From positions 301,243-365,242 of the forward strand of contig CANJKZ010000920.1 of assembly GCA_947471745.1 (NCBI GenBank): a stretch of 64,000 nucleotides of DNA. The letters are read 5' to 3'. How positions within the stretch are numbered: the stretch's first letter is position 1; the number at the start of each line of letters is the position of its first letter. Source of the stretch: Closterium sp. Naga37s-1 (Eukaryota; Streptophyta; Zygnematophyceae; Desmidiales; Closteriaceae). Under the pieces are notes generated by a model, which was not told where the DNA came from, did not search any database, and was given only the letters and a program-made list of their open reading frames with translations. Position numbers and translations under genes: made by a program. This document shows positions 46,640 through 59,500 of the stretch, piece after piece.

Positions 46640-46992
46640 TTAAAGCTGCGGTCTACATACCTCGAGGGACAGGCCCTGGTTTATCACTTGAAAACAGGGT
46701 AGCAGACTCTCCAGAAGAAACGAATGATCGAGGCGGAAGGAGGGAGCGGGGTGGGCGCAAAGCTTTCCGCTTGGTTGTTTGTGTTTGGCGCTGAAATTTC
46801 CGCCTTTCCGCGGATTTGTTCCCCCAAGAAAACCCAATCGCGAAATTGTTTCACATCGCCAACTTTGTGCTAACTCATCGCACAAGTGTTTGGGGGAAAA
46901 CCACACTTCGCTCTCAAGTCATCGCGCACCAAAGGGTGTGCACCTAGATTACCCCCCAAAACCCCCTTTTAGTATGTAGACCGCAGCTTTAA
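46640..46992. mobile_element. MITE with perfect 21-bp terminal inverted repeats
   Basis: TTAAAGCTGCGGTCTACATA at 46640 and its reverse complement ending at 46992 form perfect 21-bp inverted repeats around 353 bp without coding capacity. Both ends carry TTAA. If this is the target duplication the element is piggyBac-like; a TAA or TA duplication would suggest PIF/Harbinger or Tc1/mariner. Confidence 0.82.
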
Positions 46993-47565
46993 CGCCTGGA
47001 GAACAGGCAGATCTGTTTTCGGGGTTGCGTGTTCTCTTCTGTTCACGGCGCAGCAGCACCTTTAGCAAAGAGATGAGGATTCAGTCAAGCTTGTAGTGAC
47101 AGATGAGTTAGGGGACGAGATGATAGTTCCACTGGCAGTGCTCGTCTAGTTCACTGAATCCTTGCACACGGACTGCGCTTCGCATTAAGGCTGTGGAGTT
47201 TCTTTATCATCCGGTATCTAATTCTGCAGCGTTAGACTTATTCTAGGCAACGGTTTTCTTTTTCCAGCATTCGCCTGTACGGTGAATCCTGTCATCCAGC
47301 ATTGACCACATCTGACTCTATCCTGACCAGCATTGTTGATACTTGAGTTGCTTATATATTTATATATACGGGTTTTCAGCATTCACCCTTACGGTGAATC
47401 CTGTCATCCAGCACTGACCACGTTTCACCCCCTCCTGACCGGCATTTCCCCTCTCTGTTAGCACTTTCTATTCCAGCAATCTCCGCGCGGCTACCCCGTA
47501 TTCGCACTAACAAACTTGATTCTCGGTTCTTTAAAGTGATTACACATTAGCTGAATTCGTCATAA
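46993..47565. other. Promoter-side region with a tandem duplication
   Basis: Two copies about 110 bp apart (about 47267-47335 and 47377-47445) share CGGTGAATCCTGTCATCCAG. The second begins with the near-palindrome ATTCACCCTTACGGTGAAT. Probably the 5' region of the following gene. Confidence 0.6.
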
Positions 47566-50500
47566 ATGGCATCAGTCGCGTTGGATCCTCCCCGCCATTG
47601 CTGGCGCGTCGCTCGGCCTCTTCCCGCCGTGATTCGCGCGTCCGCGTGTCGGAAGGGCGGAGTCAGTCAGCTCAAGAGCAGCCACCGACGGCTCCTCGTG
47701 CTCACCGCCAAGCCGAAATGGCGACACGGTACGGTCCTAACCCGCTCTTCTGTTTCGATTTTCGTTGCCCAGTTTGTCTGACAGTTTGTCTGACAGTTTC
47801 TGTATTCAAAATTCTTAAGTTCCTCTTCTACCAAATATAATTCTCTCTGCTTTCTTTAAGCCAGCAATGTAGGCTTTTCCAATCGCCGTTCTTAAGGCTC
47901 ATTGAATGGCTAGGTTTTCCTCGCCGTGCCCATCGTCCCCTGCAGTTACCTGAAAATACAATCCCTGGTTGTCCCCTAAAATGTCCGTTACCTTGTTGTT
48001 TCCTACTTCCCACATTCCTCCTATCAGTGACGTTCAAGCGTAGCAGTAATAAATGCCACGCGTCTCACTCCGAGTTCAATGGAAAGTAAGACTACCGCTT
48101 CCATTTCCTCCTCTGCTTCCACTTCCCCCTCTGTTCCACATCCTTCTCTGCTTCTACTTTCCATTGTTCCCGCTTCCATTCTCACCATCACATCCCAGCT
48201 CCGGTTTCAGGTGACTCACACGCTCCTACCTCACACATTCCCTCCCCTCCTCGTCACACGCTATCAGGTCGCACTTCCCTCGCAACGGACACGGCAACGG
48301 CAGCTCCCGCTGGTCCCATGACCCCCCTGGGTCCGGCTCTGAGCGAGCGAGTCACCAGAACGCAGCACGGAACCATGAGAGGGGATACGAGGGGCGATAT
48401 GAGGGGCGGTATGGGAGAGGGTATGGGAGAGGAGACGTTAGAGGGTACGCTCAGAGTGGGTCCGAACGGCCCGCTTCTCCAGGCTCTTCCCCTTCCCCTT
48501 CCCCCTCCTCGTCCACCTCCCCTTTCGCGTCCTCCTCGCCTCCCTTCGCCAGTTTTGCCCAGTCCGCCGCACAATCCCCTTCCTCGCCTGCCACCTCAAC
48601 TGCCTCGCCAGATTCGAATGCTGCGGCTGGGGGGGCAGCTTCTGGGGATTTTCCGTTCCAATCGCATCACACGATCCTGGACGTTGATCAGGTTGATCCG
48701 ACGGCTGGCGACGCTGCCGCGTGGGGTGGGCTGGACTCGGCTGCAGCGGCAGCGGCTTGGAAGAGGAGCTTTCTGAAGCGGGTGGTTGACACGATCACCG
48801 ATTCCAAATACTTCAATGTAAGCACATGGCGCGGCAAGCGCAGGGCTTTGTTTGAGGTGCTTCAATTAAGCAGCCTTCTGAAGAGGGTGGTTGACACGAT
48901 CACCGATTCCAATTACTTCAATGTAAGCATGTGGTCACATGGTGATGTAAGCACTCAGCAATGTAAGCACAGAAAACCGCGTGTATTGAGATGATGAGGC
49001 GCCTCAAAAGCGGAGCTTTCTGAAGAGGGTGGTTGACACCATCACCGATTCCAAGTACTTCAATGTAAGCATGTGGTGATGCTAGCTCAGGGGGGCATGG
49101 TTTGAGGTGCTTCATGTCAATATCTTCCTGATGCGGGTGGTTGACACCATCACTGACTCCAAAAACTTCAATGTAATCACGTGGTCACATGGTGATGTAA
49201 GCACTCAGCAATGTAAGCACTCAGCAATGTAAGCACAGAAAACCGCGTGTATTGAGATGATGAGGCGCCTCAAAAGCGGAGCTTTCTGAAGCGGGTGGTT
49301 GACACCATCGCCGATTCCAAATACTTCAATGTAAGCACAGGGCAGTATAAGCACTTCGAGTATATGCACACTGGCTACTTCCACAGGGCAGTGTAAGCAC
49401 AGTATGTGCCACACACTGAATTTGATGCCCACAGCTGGAAATGCAGAGACGTATCCCACAGTTATCGTCTCACTCATTCTCGTTCCGCCGTTGTTTTCCC
49501 TCCCACCTTCCGCTCCCGCCCCCCCCTCCAACCTCACCCGTCCACTCATATCATCCTCCCGAACCCCCTTCCTCATCGCCTTGCTCCACTGCTCAACCCC
49601 TCTCCTCTCCGCCAATCAGCTGCAGACAGCAGGATGGCTCATGGCAGGCGCATATCTCTCAGTTAGCTTCTCATTCATTCTCGTTTCCAAATTATTTCCC
49701 CCTCCACCTACCACCTTGCTCCATTGCACCACCCCTCTCCTCTCGGCCAATCAGCTGCAGACAGCTGGATGGCTCATGGCGGGGGCTGCCACGGCGGCAG
49801 TGGGCGTGCAGGTCACAGCACATATCATCCAGGTGAGATGAAACTCGCATGTCGCTTAGGTGAGTGAGATGAAACGCGCATGTCATTCAGGTGTGATAAA
49901 ACGTGCGTGTCATTCAGGTGAGATGAAACGCGCAATTCATTCAGGTGAGATGAAACGCGCAATTCATTCAGGTGAGATGAAACACGCACCATTTCCATCA
50001 ACAGCCCTCCTCCATTCTCGCTCCCCTTCCTCCCCGCTTCTCCAGGCCATCGAGTCCGTCCCTCTGCTTGCCTCACTAGAGATTCTCGTTGGTGCTGCTG
50101 TCACCACCAACGTCGCCACCAGCAACGTGACTACCACCAGCACCACCAGCACCACTAATCAGCAGTTCATCCCTCCCCTCCCCTCTCCAGGCAATCGAGT
50201 CCGTCCCTCTGCTTGCCTCACTAGAGATTCTCGTTGGTGCTGCTGTCACCACCAACGTCGCCACTACCATCGCTGGAGGCGGGGAAGGTGAGTGTATGGG
50301 GGGGTTGAGTTGAAGAGCGCAGGCATAATTGGGGAAAGGGAAGTTGAAGGGGGGGGAGAGGAAACGAGGGACAGGAGAGTGTGGCAGGAAAGGTTGTGGG
50401 AAAAAGGTGAGTTGGATAGCTAAAGATATTCGGAATGCGAGAATGGGAAGGTAGTGAAAGGTTGGGATTCGATTCGTAATGCCTTTCAAAGCGCCCACCT

Positions 50501-53500
50501 CTCACCTCCCTGTCTCTCCGTCTCCACCCTTCATCCCTCCTCCCTTCGCCCTCTCCTCCTCTCCCCCCACTCTTGTGATCCTTCCCCTTCGTCCCCACAT
50601 CCCCATCAGCGCGCGAGCGTCTGGAGCAGCAATGGGACAAGTTCGTGAAGCGGATCAGCGGCACGTATGGGTTGCCTCCCCCACCATATACACACCTCCT
50701 CCCCCCTCGTGCGCCCCTCTTCCCTGCCTGTGTGCGCCCCTCCTCTCGTCCCCACGCCCCCGTCAGCGCGCGAGCGGCTGGAGCAGCAGTGGGACGAGTT
50801 CGTGAAGCGGATCAGTGGCACGTACGGGCTGTCGGACCCGGTGTTTGACGAGATGGAGAGTGGCAAGGACCTCGAGGTGGGCTGGAATTGAGGGTGGGTT
50901 GAGTGTGGTTTGTGCATGGCTGCCTGGCTCATGGCTGGCTGGCTGGCTGGCTCATGTGTGGCATGTGTGCGTCGAGTCAGTGGCACGTACGGGCTGTCCG
51001 ACCCGGTGTTTGATGAGATGGACGGGGGCAAGGACCTCGAGGTGGGCTGACTGTGGTCGCTGTGTATCTGTAGATGGTTCGTTTAGCATGTGTGTATTGA
51101 GGCAGCGGCACGTATGGGACCACAGCATGTCCGGCCCGGAGCTTGATGAGATGGAAGGGGGCAAGGACCTCGAGGTGTGCTGCATGCGATGGAGGACTGA
51201 GTGTGATTCTGGGGTGAGGGTGGTTTGTACATGTGTGGCTTACTTTTGAGTCGACTCAAAAGCAGCTTTTGAGTCGACTCAAAAGCAGATGGAAGGGGGC
51301 AAGGACCTTGAGGTGCGCTGCATGCGATGGAGGACTGAGTGTGATTCTGGGGTGAGGGTGGTTTGTGCATGTGTGGCTTATTCTTTGGCTGGTCCATTCC
51401 ATTCGGCATCTGTGCATCGAGTCAGCCGCGCCTTGGGGCTCTCTGACCAAAGAAAACGGTCATCTTCCCTCTAGTTTTATTGATGTGACTTTTGAGAATC
51501 TCAAAAGTCACATCTACATATCTGACCAAAGAAATTGCACTTCCCTCCGTCACACACATCTTGCCCTCCAAAACTACCACTCCGCGCCTACTCTGTTATT
51601 CCACGCAACCACCCCACTCTTCCCTTTTTTTTCTTCCACACACACAATACACACGCACACACTACAGGCCCAGATTCAGGCCCAGATACAGCGCACTTAT
51701 AGCCGATGCAGCACTGCATCAGAGCGAGCAGCGGGCGTCTCACTTCATGCCTCCTTCCTTCCCCCTTATTCCCACACACACACGCATGATACAGGCCCAG
51801 ATTCAGGACCTTTTGTCACAGTGCAGTGCGATTATAGCCGATGCAGCAGCGCAGCACAGCGAGCGGCGGCCCTCAGGAGAAACCCAGCAGCAGAGGGAGA
51901 CGCGGGCAGCGGAGGGATTGCGGAGGGCCGCAGAGAGACTTGACCCGAAGCCTGCAAACAGCACAGGAAAGGGGACAGAGGGGGAGGAGCTGAAGGAGGG
52001 GAAAGGGAAGGAGGGTGGGGAAGCTACTTCTGAGGTGTCTCAGAGAAAGGCTGAGGTGGAGGTGGGGGAGGAAGCAGTGGTGGCGGTGAGAAAGGCGGAG
52101 CTGGTGCGGGTGTTATCTGAGTTCGTGGAGAGGAGGGAGGGCAGGGCGAGGCGGGTGAACCGCATGCTGCAGCAGGAGGTGCAGGCGGGAAGAGGGTTGG
52201 AGGGGCGGCTAGGGGACCTGACTAAGGTGAGTGAGAGTGACTGTAGCTTCACCAGGGTGCTGGCTATGGGATGACAATGGCAGGGCGAGGCGGGTGAACC
52301 GCATGCTGCAGCAGGAGGTGCAGGCGGGCCGGCGGCTGGAGGGGCGACGGGGGGACCTCACTAAGGTGAGACTGTGGGGGCAGTAGGCGGGATACCAGTG
52401 GGGAGTATGGGGGGAAGGACCTGCAGGAGCGACTGGGGGACCTCAGCAAGGTGCTTGCAGGAGGGAGCAAGTGGGGAATAATATGCCACGCCCTCCCATA
52501 CTATACCATTTCACGCCCTGCCCTGCCATGCCATGCATTTCCCTGCCGTTCACATGATCGCTCGTGTGCTCCTCTCTGTCTGATCCCCCTCTACTCCACA
52601 CTTGCCATGCACCTGCCATGCTGTCATGCTGATTTTCTTCCATGCTGGTTTGCTTTGCCATGCTGCCATGCTGCCATGCTGCCATGCTCACAGGCTCTGG
52701 AAGTGCGCACTTTAGCGTCCGTGGCAGCAGCACAGAACGTGGCCCGTCTGCAGGCACTCAACGACTCGCTGCAGGTGAGCTGTGTGGGCTGTGTGCGCTA
52801 ACCCACATGGAGATGTGAGAGTGTGGAGAGAATTGGTGTTGTGAGGGTATCACTTGTGGCAGCAGCACAAAAACGTGGCTCGCCTGCAGGTGAGACGAGC
52901 GGGCTGTGTGCGCTAAGCCACTCTTTAAGAGAGAGATGTGGTGATGTGAGACTGTGGAGGGATGTGGTGATGTGAGTGGAGAGAATGTGGTGATGTGAGT
53001 GGAGAGAATGTGGTGATGTGAGTGGAGAGAATGTGGTGATGTGAGTGGAGAGAATGTGGTGATGTGAGTGGAGAGAATGTGGTGATGTGGGTGTAATCAC
53101 TCGTAGCAGCACAGAACATAGCTCGCCTGCAGGCACTCAACGACTCGCTGCAGGTGAGCTGAGCGGGCTGTACAGGCAGTAGGGACTGTCATGGCATTGT
53201 CACACACACGTAGCAGTGCAGCACATAGCCCACTTATGCACAAGTCCATGCTCCCTGAAATGCACCCCCGTTTCCACCCTCTAAAGCTCTTTTCTCACCC
53301 ACGCCCATACATGCCCCTCTCATTTGTTCTACCTATCACACCCCCCCCATGCCCCTCCCATGCCCCCTCTCCACCTTATCCCCTCCCTCGCCCCCCTCCA
53401 TCCTGCCCGTGTGGTGGCAGGCGGAGCGCAACAGTGTGACAAGTCAGCTGTCCGCGTTGACCAATCAGATCACAGGGCTGTCCACGTCACTGGACGTGCT

Positions 53501-56500
53501 GACGAGGCAGCAGGACTCTGTGTCCCAGTCCAACACGGTGGTGAGTGGTGATGTTCGGTGTGTGTGGGTGGGTGTGTGTGAAGGTGGGGCTACTGTGTGG
53601 TGTGTCCCAGTCCAACACGGTGGTGAGTGGTGATGTGCGGTGTGTGTGGGTGGGTGTGTGTGAAAGGGGGGCTAATGTGTGGTGTGTCTGGAGTCCAACA
53701 CGGTGGTGAGCGGTGACGTGCGGTGTTTGTGCATGTGTGCATGCGAGTGTGTGGTGGGGAGTAGGGGGGAAAGGAGATAACGTGTGGCCCAGGCCAACAC
53801 TGTGGAGAGTGGTGATGCGGGGGGGTTGTGCTGGTGAATGTGTGCATCTAAACTCATAGTTAAGCGTTTCTTTACAATACTGCTGCCCTTCTAACTATGA
53901 GTTTAGATCCCAGGCCAACACGGTGGAGAGTGGTGATGCGTGGGGAGTTGTGCTTGTCGACTTTGGAGACGTCTCAAAAGTTGGTGGAGAGTGGTGATGC
54001 GTGGGGGTTGTGCTTGTGAATGCGTGCATGGGGGATGGGGGAGGTGAGGGGGAATCCGTACCGCAATCCAATACGGTGAGTGGTGACATGTTGCCTTCAC
54101 CACCGCTTCCCCAACCCCCCCTCTCCCTTTTTTCCCCCTTTTTTCCCTTCTCCCGTTTCCCCCTTCTCCCCATTCCTTCCCCCTTTTGGCCCCCCCCCCA
54201 GCTGCGCACTCGCCCTGCGCAAGGCGCTGCTGGAGAAGCGCCAGCTGGCGCAATCATTGCGGGCGGCGCACCGCGTGCAGAGTGAGCGGGCGAGCGACGT
54301 GGAGGGGCGGCTGCGGTCGGTGGGGGCACAACTGAGGGCGAGCGAGGGGGCGATGCAGCGGCAGAGGCAGAGAGAGGAGGTGGACCTTCAGACGTACCTA
54401 TCCCAGCATACTGCTATCAAGGTATTCCGTACAGAGCAGAGGGCAAGGTCTGTGCTACTAGCGAACGTGATATGAGTATCTAGTAGCTGAGACATTGCCC
54501 TCTGCTTTTGGGACGTCTCAAACAGAGGGCAAGGTCTATGCTACTAGCGAACAGTGGTACATGGGATTGAGCCGGTGGCACAGGTGAGGAGGGCGAGCGA
54601 GGTTGCGATGCAGCAGCAGAGGCAGAGGCAAAGAGAGGAGGTGGACCTTCAGACGTACCTATCCCAGCATGCTGCTATCAAGGTATGTTGCAGGCCTCCT
54701 AGAGTCGTTCGTGTGTCGAGGACCCCTTGAGTCCTCACTTCGAAGCACAGAGCAGAGCAGAGCAGAGCAGAGGGTAAGTGCTCGCTCCCCCACCTCCCCA
54801 CTATTCCTTCTGTCCTCTGCAGTCGGAGCGCAATGCAGCATTAGCAAGCACGGTATGAGCGACTTGGGAGCCCTGGGTAGCGTCTGTGAATCGTGCACCC
54901 TTTTGAGTCGACTCAAAATTCGACGCAGCATTAGCAAGCACAGATGAGCGACTTGGGAGCCTTAGGTGGCGTCTGTGAATCGTGCACCCTCCATTTCCTC
55001 GTCCTCCTCTCCCGCTCATCCTCCCCTTACCCTTCCTCTCATTCCCCCTGTCCCCCTCTTCCTCCCACTCTCCCCACTATCCGCCCTGTCCCATCCAGTC
55101 ACAGTGCAATGCAGCAGTGGTGCAGGCGAGTGACTTGGAGTGCCGAGTGGCACCTGTGCTTCATGCACCTTCTCTCCAGTAATTTTTGTTTCTGCTTTGC
55201 CCTTGCGCCCTCTTCTTTCCCCATGCAGTCACAGCGCAATGCAGCAGTGGTGCAGGCGAGTGACTTGGAGTGCCGAGTGGCACCTGTGCTTCATGCACCT
55301 TCTCTCCAGTAATTTTTGTTTTTGCTTTGCCCTTTCGCCCTCTTCTTTCCCCATGCAGTCGCAGCGCAATGCAGCAGTGGTGCAGGCGAGTGACTTGGAG
55401 CGCCGGGTGGCGTCAGCGGAAGCTCAGCTGAAGGAGGTGAACCGATCGGCGCGACCATCTCTTCATCACCAACCACGAGGTAGCGATTGCTTGCCTCCCT
55501 CCCCATCACGGGCTAACGGGGGCACCACCTAGTGGCATCTGCAGAAGCTCAGCTGAAGGAGGTGAATCGACTCGCGCGACCACCTCTTCATCACCAACCA
55601 CGAGGTAGCGATTGCTTGCCTCCCTCCCCATCACGGGCTAACGATTTAGTCAAAGGGGGCACCACCTAGTTGAAGGAGGTGAATCGCTCGCGCGACCATC
55701 TCTTCATCACCAACCACGAGGTAATGACTGACTGACTGCTGGGTACTTTGGGACAACCATAAAACAACCATGAAACATGAGGAACAAAGGTGTGATTGCG
55801 CATAGTGGTATCTGCGGAAGCGCAGTTGAATTGAAGGAGGTCCCCCGCTCCCGTGATCACCTCTTAATCACCACCCATGAGTTAATGATAACCCGCTGCC
55901 GTCAACTGGGCACACGTGAGGCATGCATGGGCACAACTGTTCGGGGTTATCTCTGTTGACACCCCTCCTCACCCCTGTTCATTTTTTAGGCGCCTCAAAA
56001 TACCCTAGGCTAAATTTTTGAGGCGCCTAAAAAATCACACGTGGGGCATGCATGGGCAGAACTGTCCGGGGTTATCTCTGTTGACACCCCCTCCTCACCC
56101 CCGTTCATCCCCTTCCATCCTTCCCCCTCCCAGTTAAATACACGCTTAACAGCCGCAATGAGTGAGAACAGGCTGCTGCAGCAGCGGGTGGATCAGCTGC
56201 AGCGCACCAGCCGCCACTCCGCTGCCGCATTCAGAGACAGGGAGACCACCCTCAAGCAACACCTTGCGGAGCGCCATGCTGAGCTGGCAGCCTCCCGCAG
56301 CAGGCGGCTGCTGAGCTGGCACGAGTGACGTCCAGACTGGAAGCTGAAGTGGTAAGCGGTTCTCGCACTCCCATTTGATAATTTATATAATTGGTAAGCG
56401 TTCTCCCAATCTCAATGCATATCGGGGGACAGTTGTTATTCGACAGAATTGCGCTTGTTCCTTTCCGCGCCCTGTGTTTGGTGTGCGAGCGCAGGGAGCA

Positions 56501-59500
56501 AGAGAGCAGCACAGGAGCAGGTGGTAGATAGCAAGGGGGCAGTGAGCTGGCTGGAGGCGCAGACAAAGTCAGACTCAACTTGGTACGATTTTTTAGTCGA
56601 CTCAAAAATCGTCTCATCACAGGCGCAGACAAAGTCAGACTCAACTTGGTTGCCCACAGTTAGGAGTCAGCCCTTCTTGTTTTCCCCTTTCCACCCCTTG
56701 TATATTCCTCCCGTGTGTGTGTGTCATTGAGAGACACAGAGAGCGGCGCAGGAGGAGGTGGTGGAGAGCAAGGGGGAGGTGAGATGGTTGGAGGAGCAGG
56801 TGGAGTCAACCTAGGACTTGTTTCCCTTTTCCCACCCCTTTGTTTCTCCTTTCCACCCCTTTGTTCCTGGTTGGTCACAGAGAGCGGCACAGGAGGAGGT
56901 GGTGGAGAGCAAGGGGGAGGTGAGATGGCTGGAGGAGCAGGTAGGAGTCGATGCGGGAAGAGGGGTTGCTGCACACGACACGGCTCAGGGCTGCTGTTGC
57001 GGCTGCTGAGAAGCGGGCGCAAGAGGTGAGAGAGAGGAGAGGAAAGGTCGAGAGACGATGAGGTAAGGAGCGAAGAGTTAAAGAGAGTAAAAGTTCGAGG
57101 GAAGAGGGGCAGCTGCATACGGCACGGCTCAGGGCTGCTGTTGCTGCCGCGGAGATGCGGGCACAAGAGGTGAGAGAGACAGGAGAGGGGTGGGGGAATG
57201 AGAGGGAGTTTGCAGAGTGTATTGAGTATTTTTCAACAGCGTGTTGGGGGAAGAGGGGCAGCTGCACACGGCATGGCCGAGAGCTGCTGTCTCTGCTGCT
57301 GAGAAGCGGGCGCAAGAGGTGAGGCAGAGGGGAGGGGAAGGGAGAGGAGAGGTAGGGAGAGTAAGAGTTTCAGGGGAGAGGGGCAGCTGCACACCGCACG
57401 GCTCAGAGCTGCTGTCTCTGCCACTGAGAGACGGGCGCAGGAGGAGAGAAAGAGGGATGTGGTATGTGGTTCGTGTCTGGAGTTTGACTTGTGTCACTGC
57501 GCTGTGTTCCATGTGTCGTTGCCTGATTGCAGGAAGCTGAGCGGGCCAATGAGCTGCAAGCGTTGCTTGCAGAGAGAAAGGAGACGTCAGACAGAGAGAC
57601 CAGGCTTCTTGAAGAAAAGGTTTCATCGCTAGAGTCCAAACTGAGCGAGACGGAGTTGAAACTGGCTGTTACAGTGAACAGTGCGATAGCAACTGCCAGG
57701 TCAGCACTCCTGCCGCCCACCCCTGCTTCGCCAGTAGACGCCTCGTTATTGTCGTGTGAAGGCTTCGGATCAAGCATTGAAAACAGTGAAAGCAGTACTC
57801 CTTCTGGTTCACTCAACAGCAGTGAAATCGGCAGCAGCATGAGCAGTGGCAGCGTCAGCAGCAGCAGTGGCGGCAGGAGAGGGAGGCGGAAGGGGGAGAA
57901 GAGCAGGAGCAGCAGCCCTGCCAAGGCGTCCCAGCATGGAGGGGAGCACGGAGGGAAGCACAGAGGGGACTGAGCTCGTCAAGGGGAGCAGTGCAGCAGA
58001 GGGTACAGCGTTGGGCAAAGATGAAAGCACAAAGTCGGGAGAGTTGGGAAAAGGGGAAAGCGCAGAGGGGACAGCTTTGGAAGATGGGGAGGTGTGGTAG
58101 AGTTGACAGTGCTGGGCAAAACGGAAGGTCCAGAGGTTGCAGAATTGGAGCAAGATGGAAGCAGAAGCGAGGAGCAGAGCACAGAGGGGATGGAAGCAGG
58201 GAAGGCGGGCAGTGAAGAGTTGATGGGAGGAGGCGAGGCGAGCAGCACGAACGAAGGAGCGGGAGGAACTCTCGAGAGCAACGCTGCTGCTGACGCTAAA
58301 GCTGAAGCTGAGGCTGTGGCAGAGGCTGAACCTGAAACGTCTGCTGTTGCTGCAGACGCTGAGCTTGCTTCTGCTGGTGCTGTTCCGGCTGGTGTTGGTA
58401 CACAGGGTGATGGCAATGGTGAGGAGGGTGTTGGTGCGTTGGATGCCTCTGCTGCAGCAACGGTGCATGTGGAGGAGGAAGAAGCTGCGGTGATCAAGGC
58501 TGATGTTGAAGAAAGGGCGGGCTGGCCCAACTGCTGGTGCAGAGGTGTCAGTTCGTGGAACGCCGAATGAGGCCCTTGGCACGCCCGAACGAAATGACTT
58601 GAAGGTGCAGTACTTGAATGGGAAGGGGATGTGTGAAGGTCACATCAAGGGGGTACTACTGGTTTTGAGGCGCCTCAAAACTAGGCGCCTCAAAACTAGG
58701 CGACCTCAAAACTAGATGTGTGAATGGTCACATCAAGGGGGTACTACTGGGTAAGGTCGCTGATTGCACATGCATGGCGTGCCACCCTACATGGCATGCC
58801 ATTCTGCATGGCATGCCATTCTGCATGGCGTTGCCATTCTGCATGGCGTGCCATTCTGCATGGCGTGTATGTGCAGGCCACCGTATTGGTCTACCTCCCC
58901 CCAGCTCCTTCTATCATCGCTGACATTTTAGACTCCTCAAAAGTCCTTTTTAAGGTTGCTCTTTCCTGTCTTACTGTCCCACTGTCCCCTCTCCTGTCTT
59001 TGCGATCACCCTCCTTCCCACCAATGCCATCATCAGGTGCATGACTTTTTGAGGCGCCTCAAAAGTTGTCCCACTGTCCCCTCTCCCTGTCTTTGCCATC
59101 ACCTTCCCACCAATACCGTCATCAGGTGTATGCGAAGGGCATCTTCCCTGCGTATGTGTCACTCGACGCATCTATCATGGAGTTAAGAGATATCTCAACA
59201 CCCTAACCCTCCTTATCGCCATCACCCTCCTCCCAATCCCAATGCCATCATCAGGTGTATGCGAGGGCCATTTTCCCTGCGTATGTGTCACTTGACGCGT
59301 CTATCATGGAGCAGAGCCGCGGCGTGACAGCCATGGTGCAGGTACGGCGGTCGTGGTATGGTGGTAGTGCGTGTACGCAGGTATGGTAGTGCATGGAGGT
59401 ATGGTTAGTGTGTGTCTGCAGGTAAGAAACTTAATGCATGTATGGTATTTCATGCACGTAGTGCTCCGCGTATGTATAGTACCCCGCATTATTCCATGCA

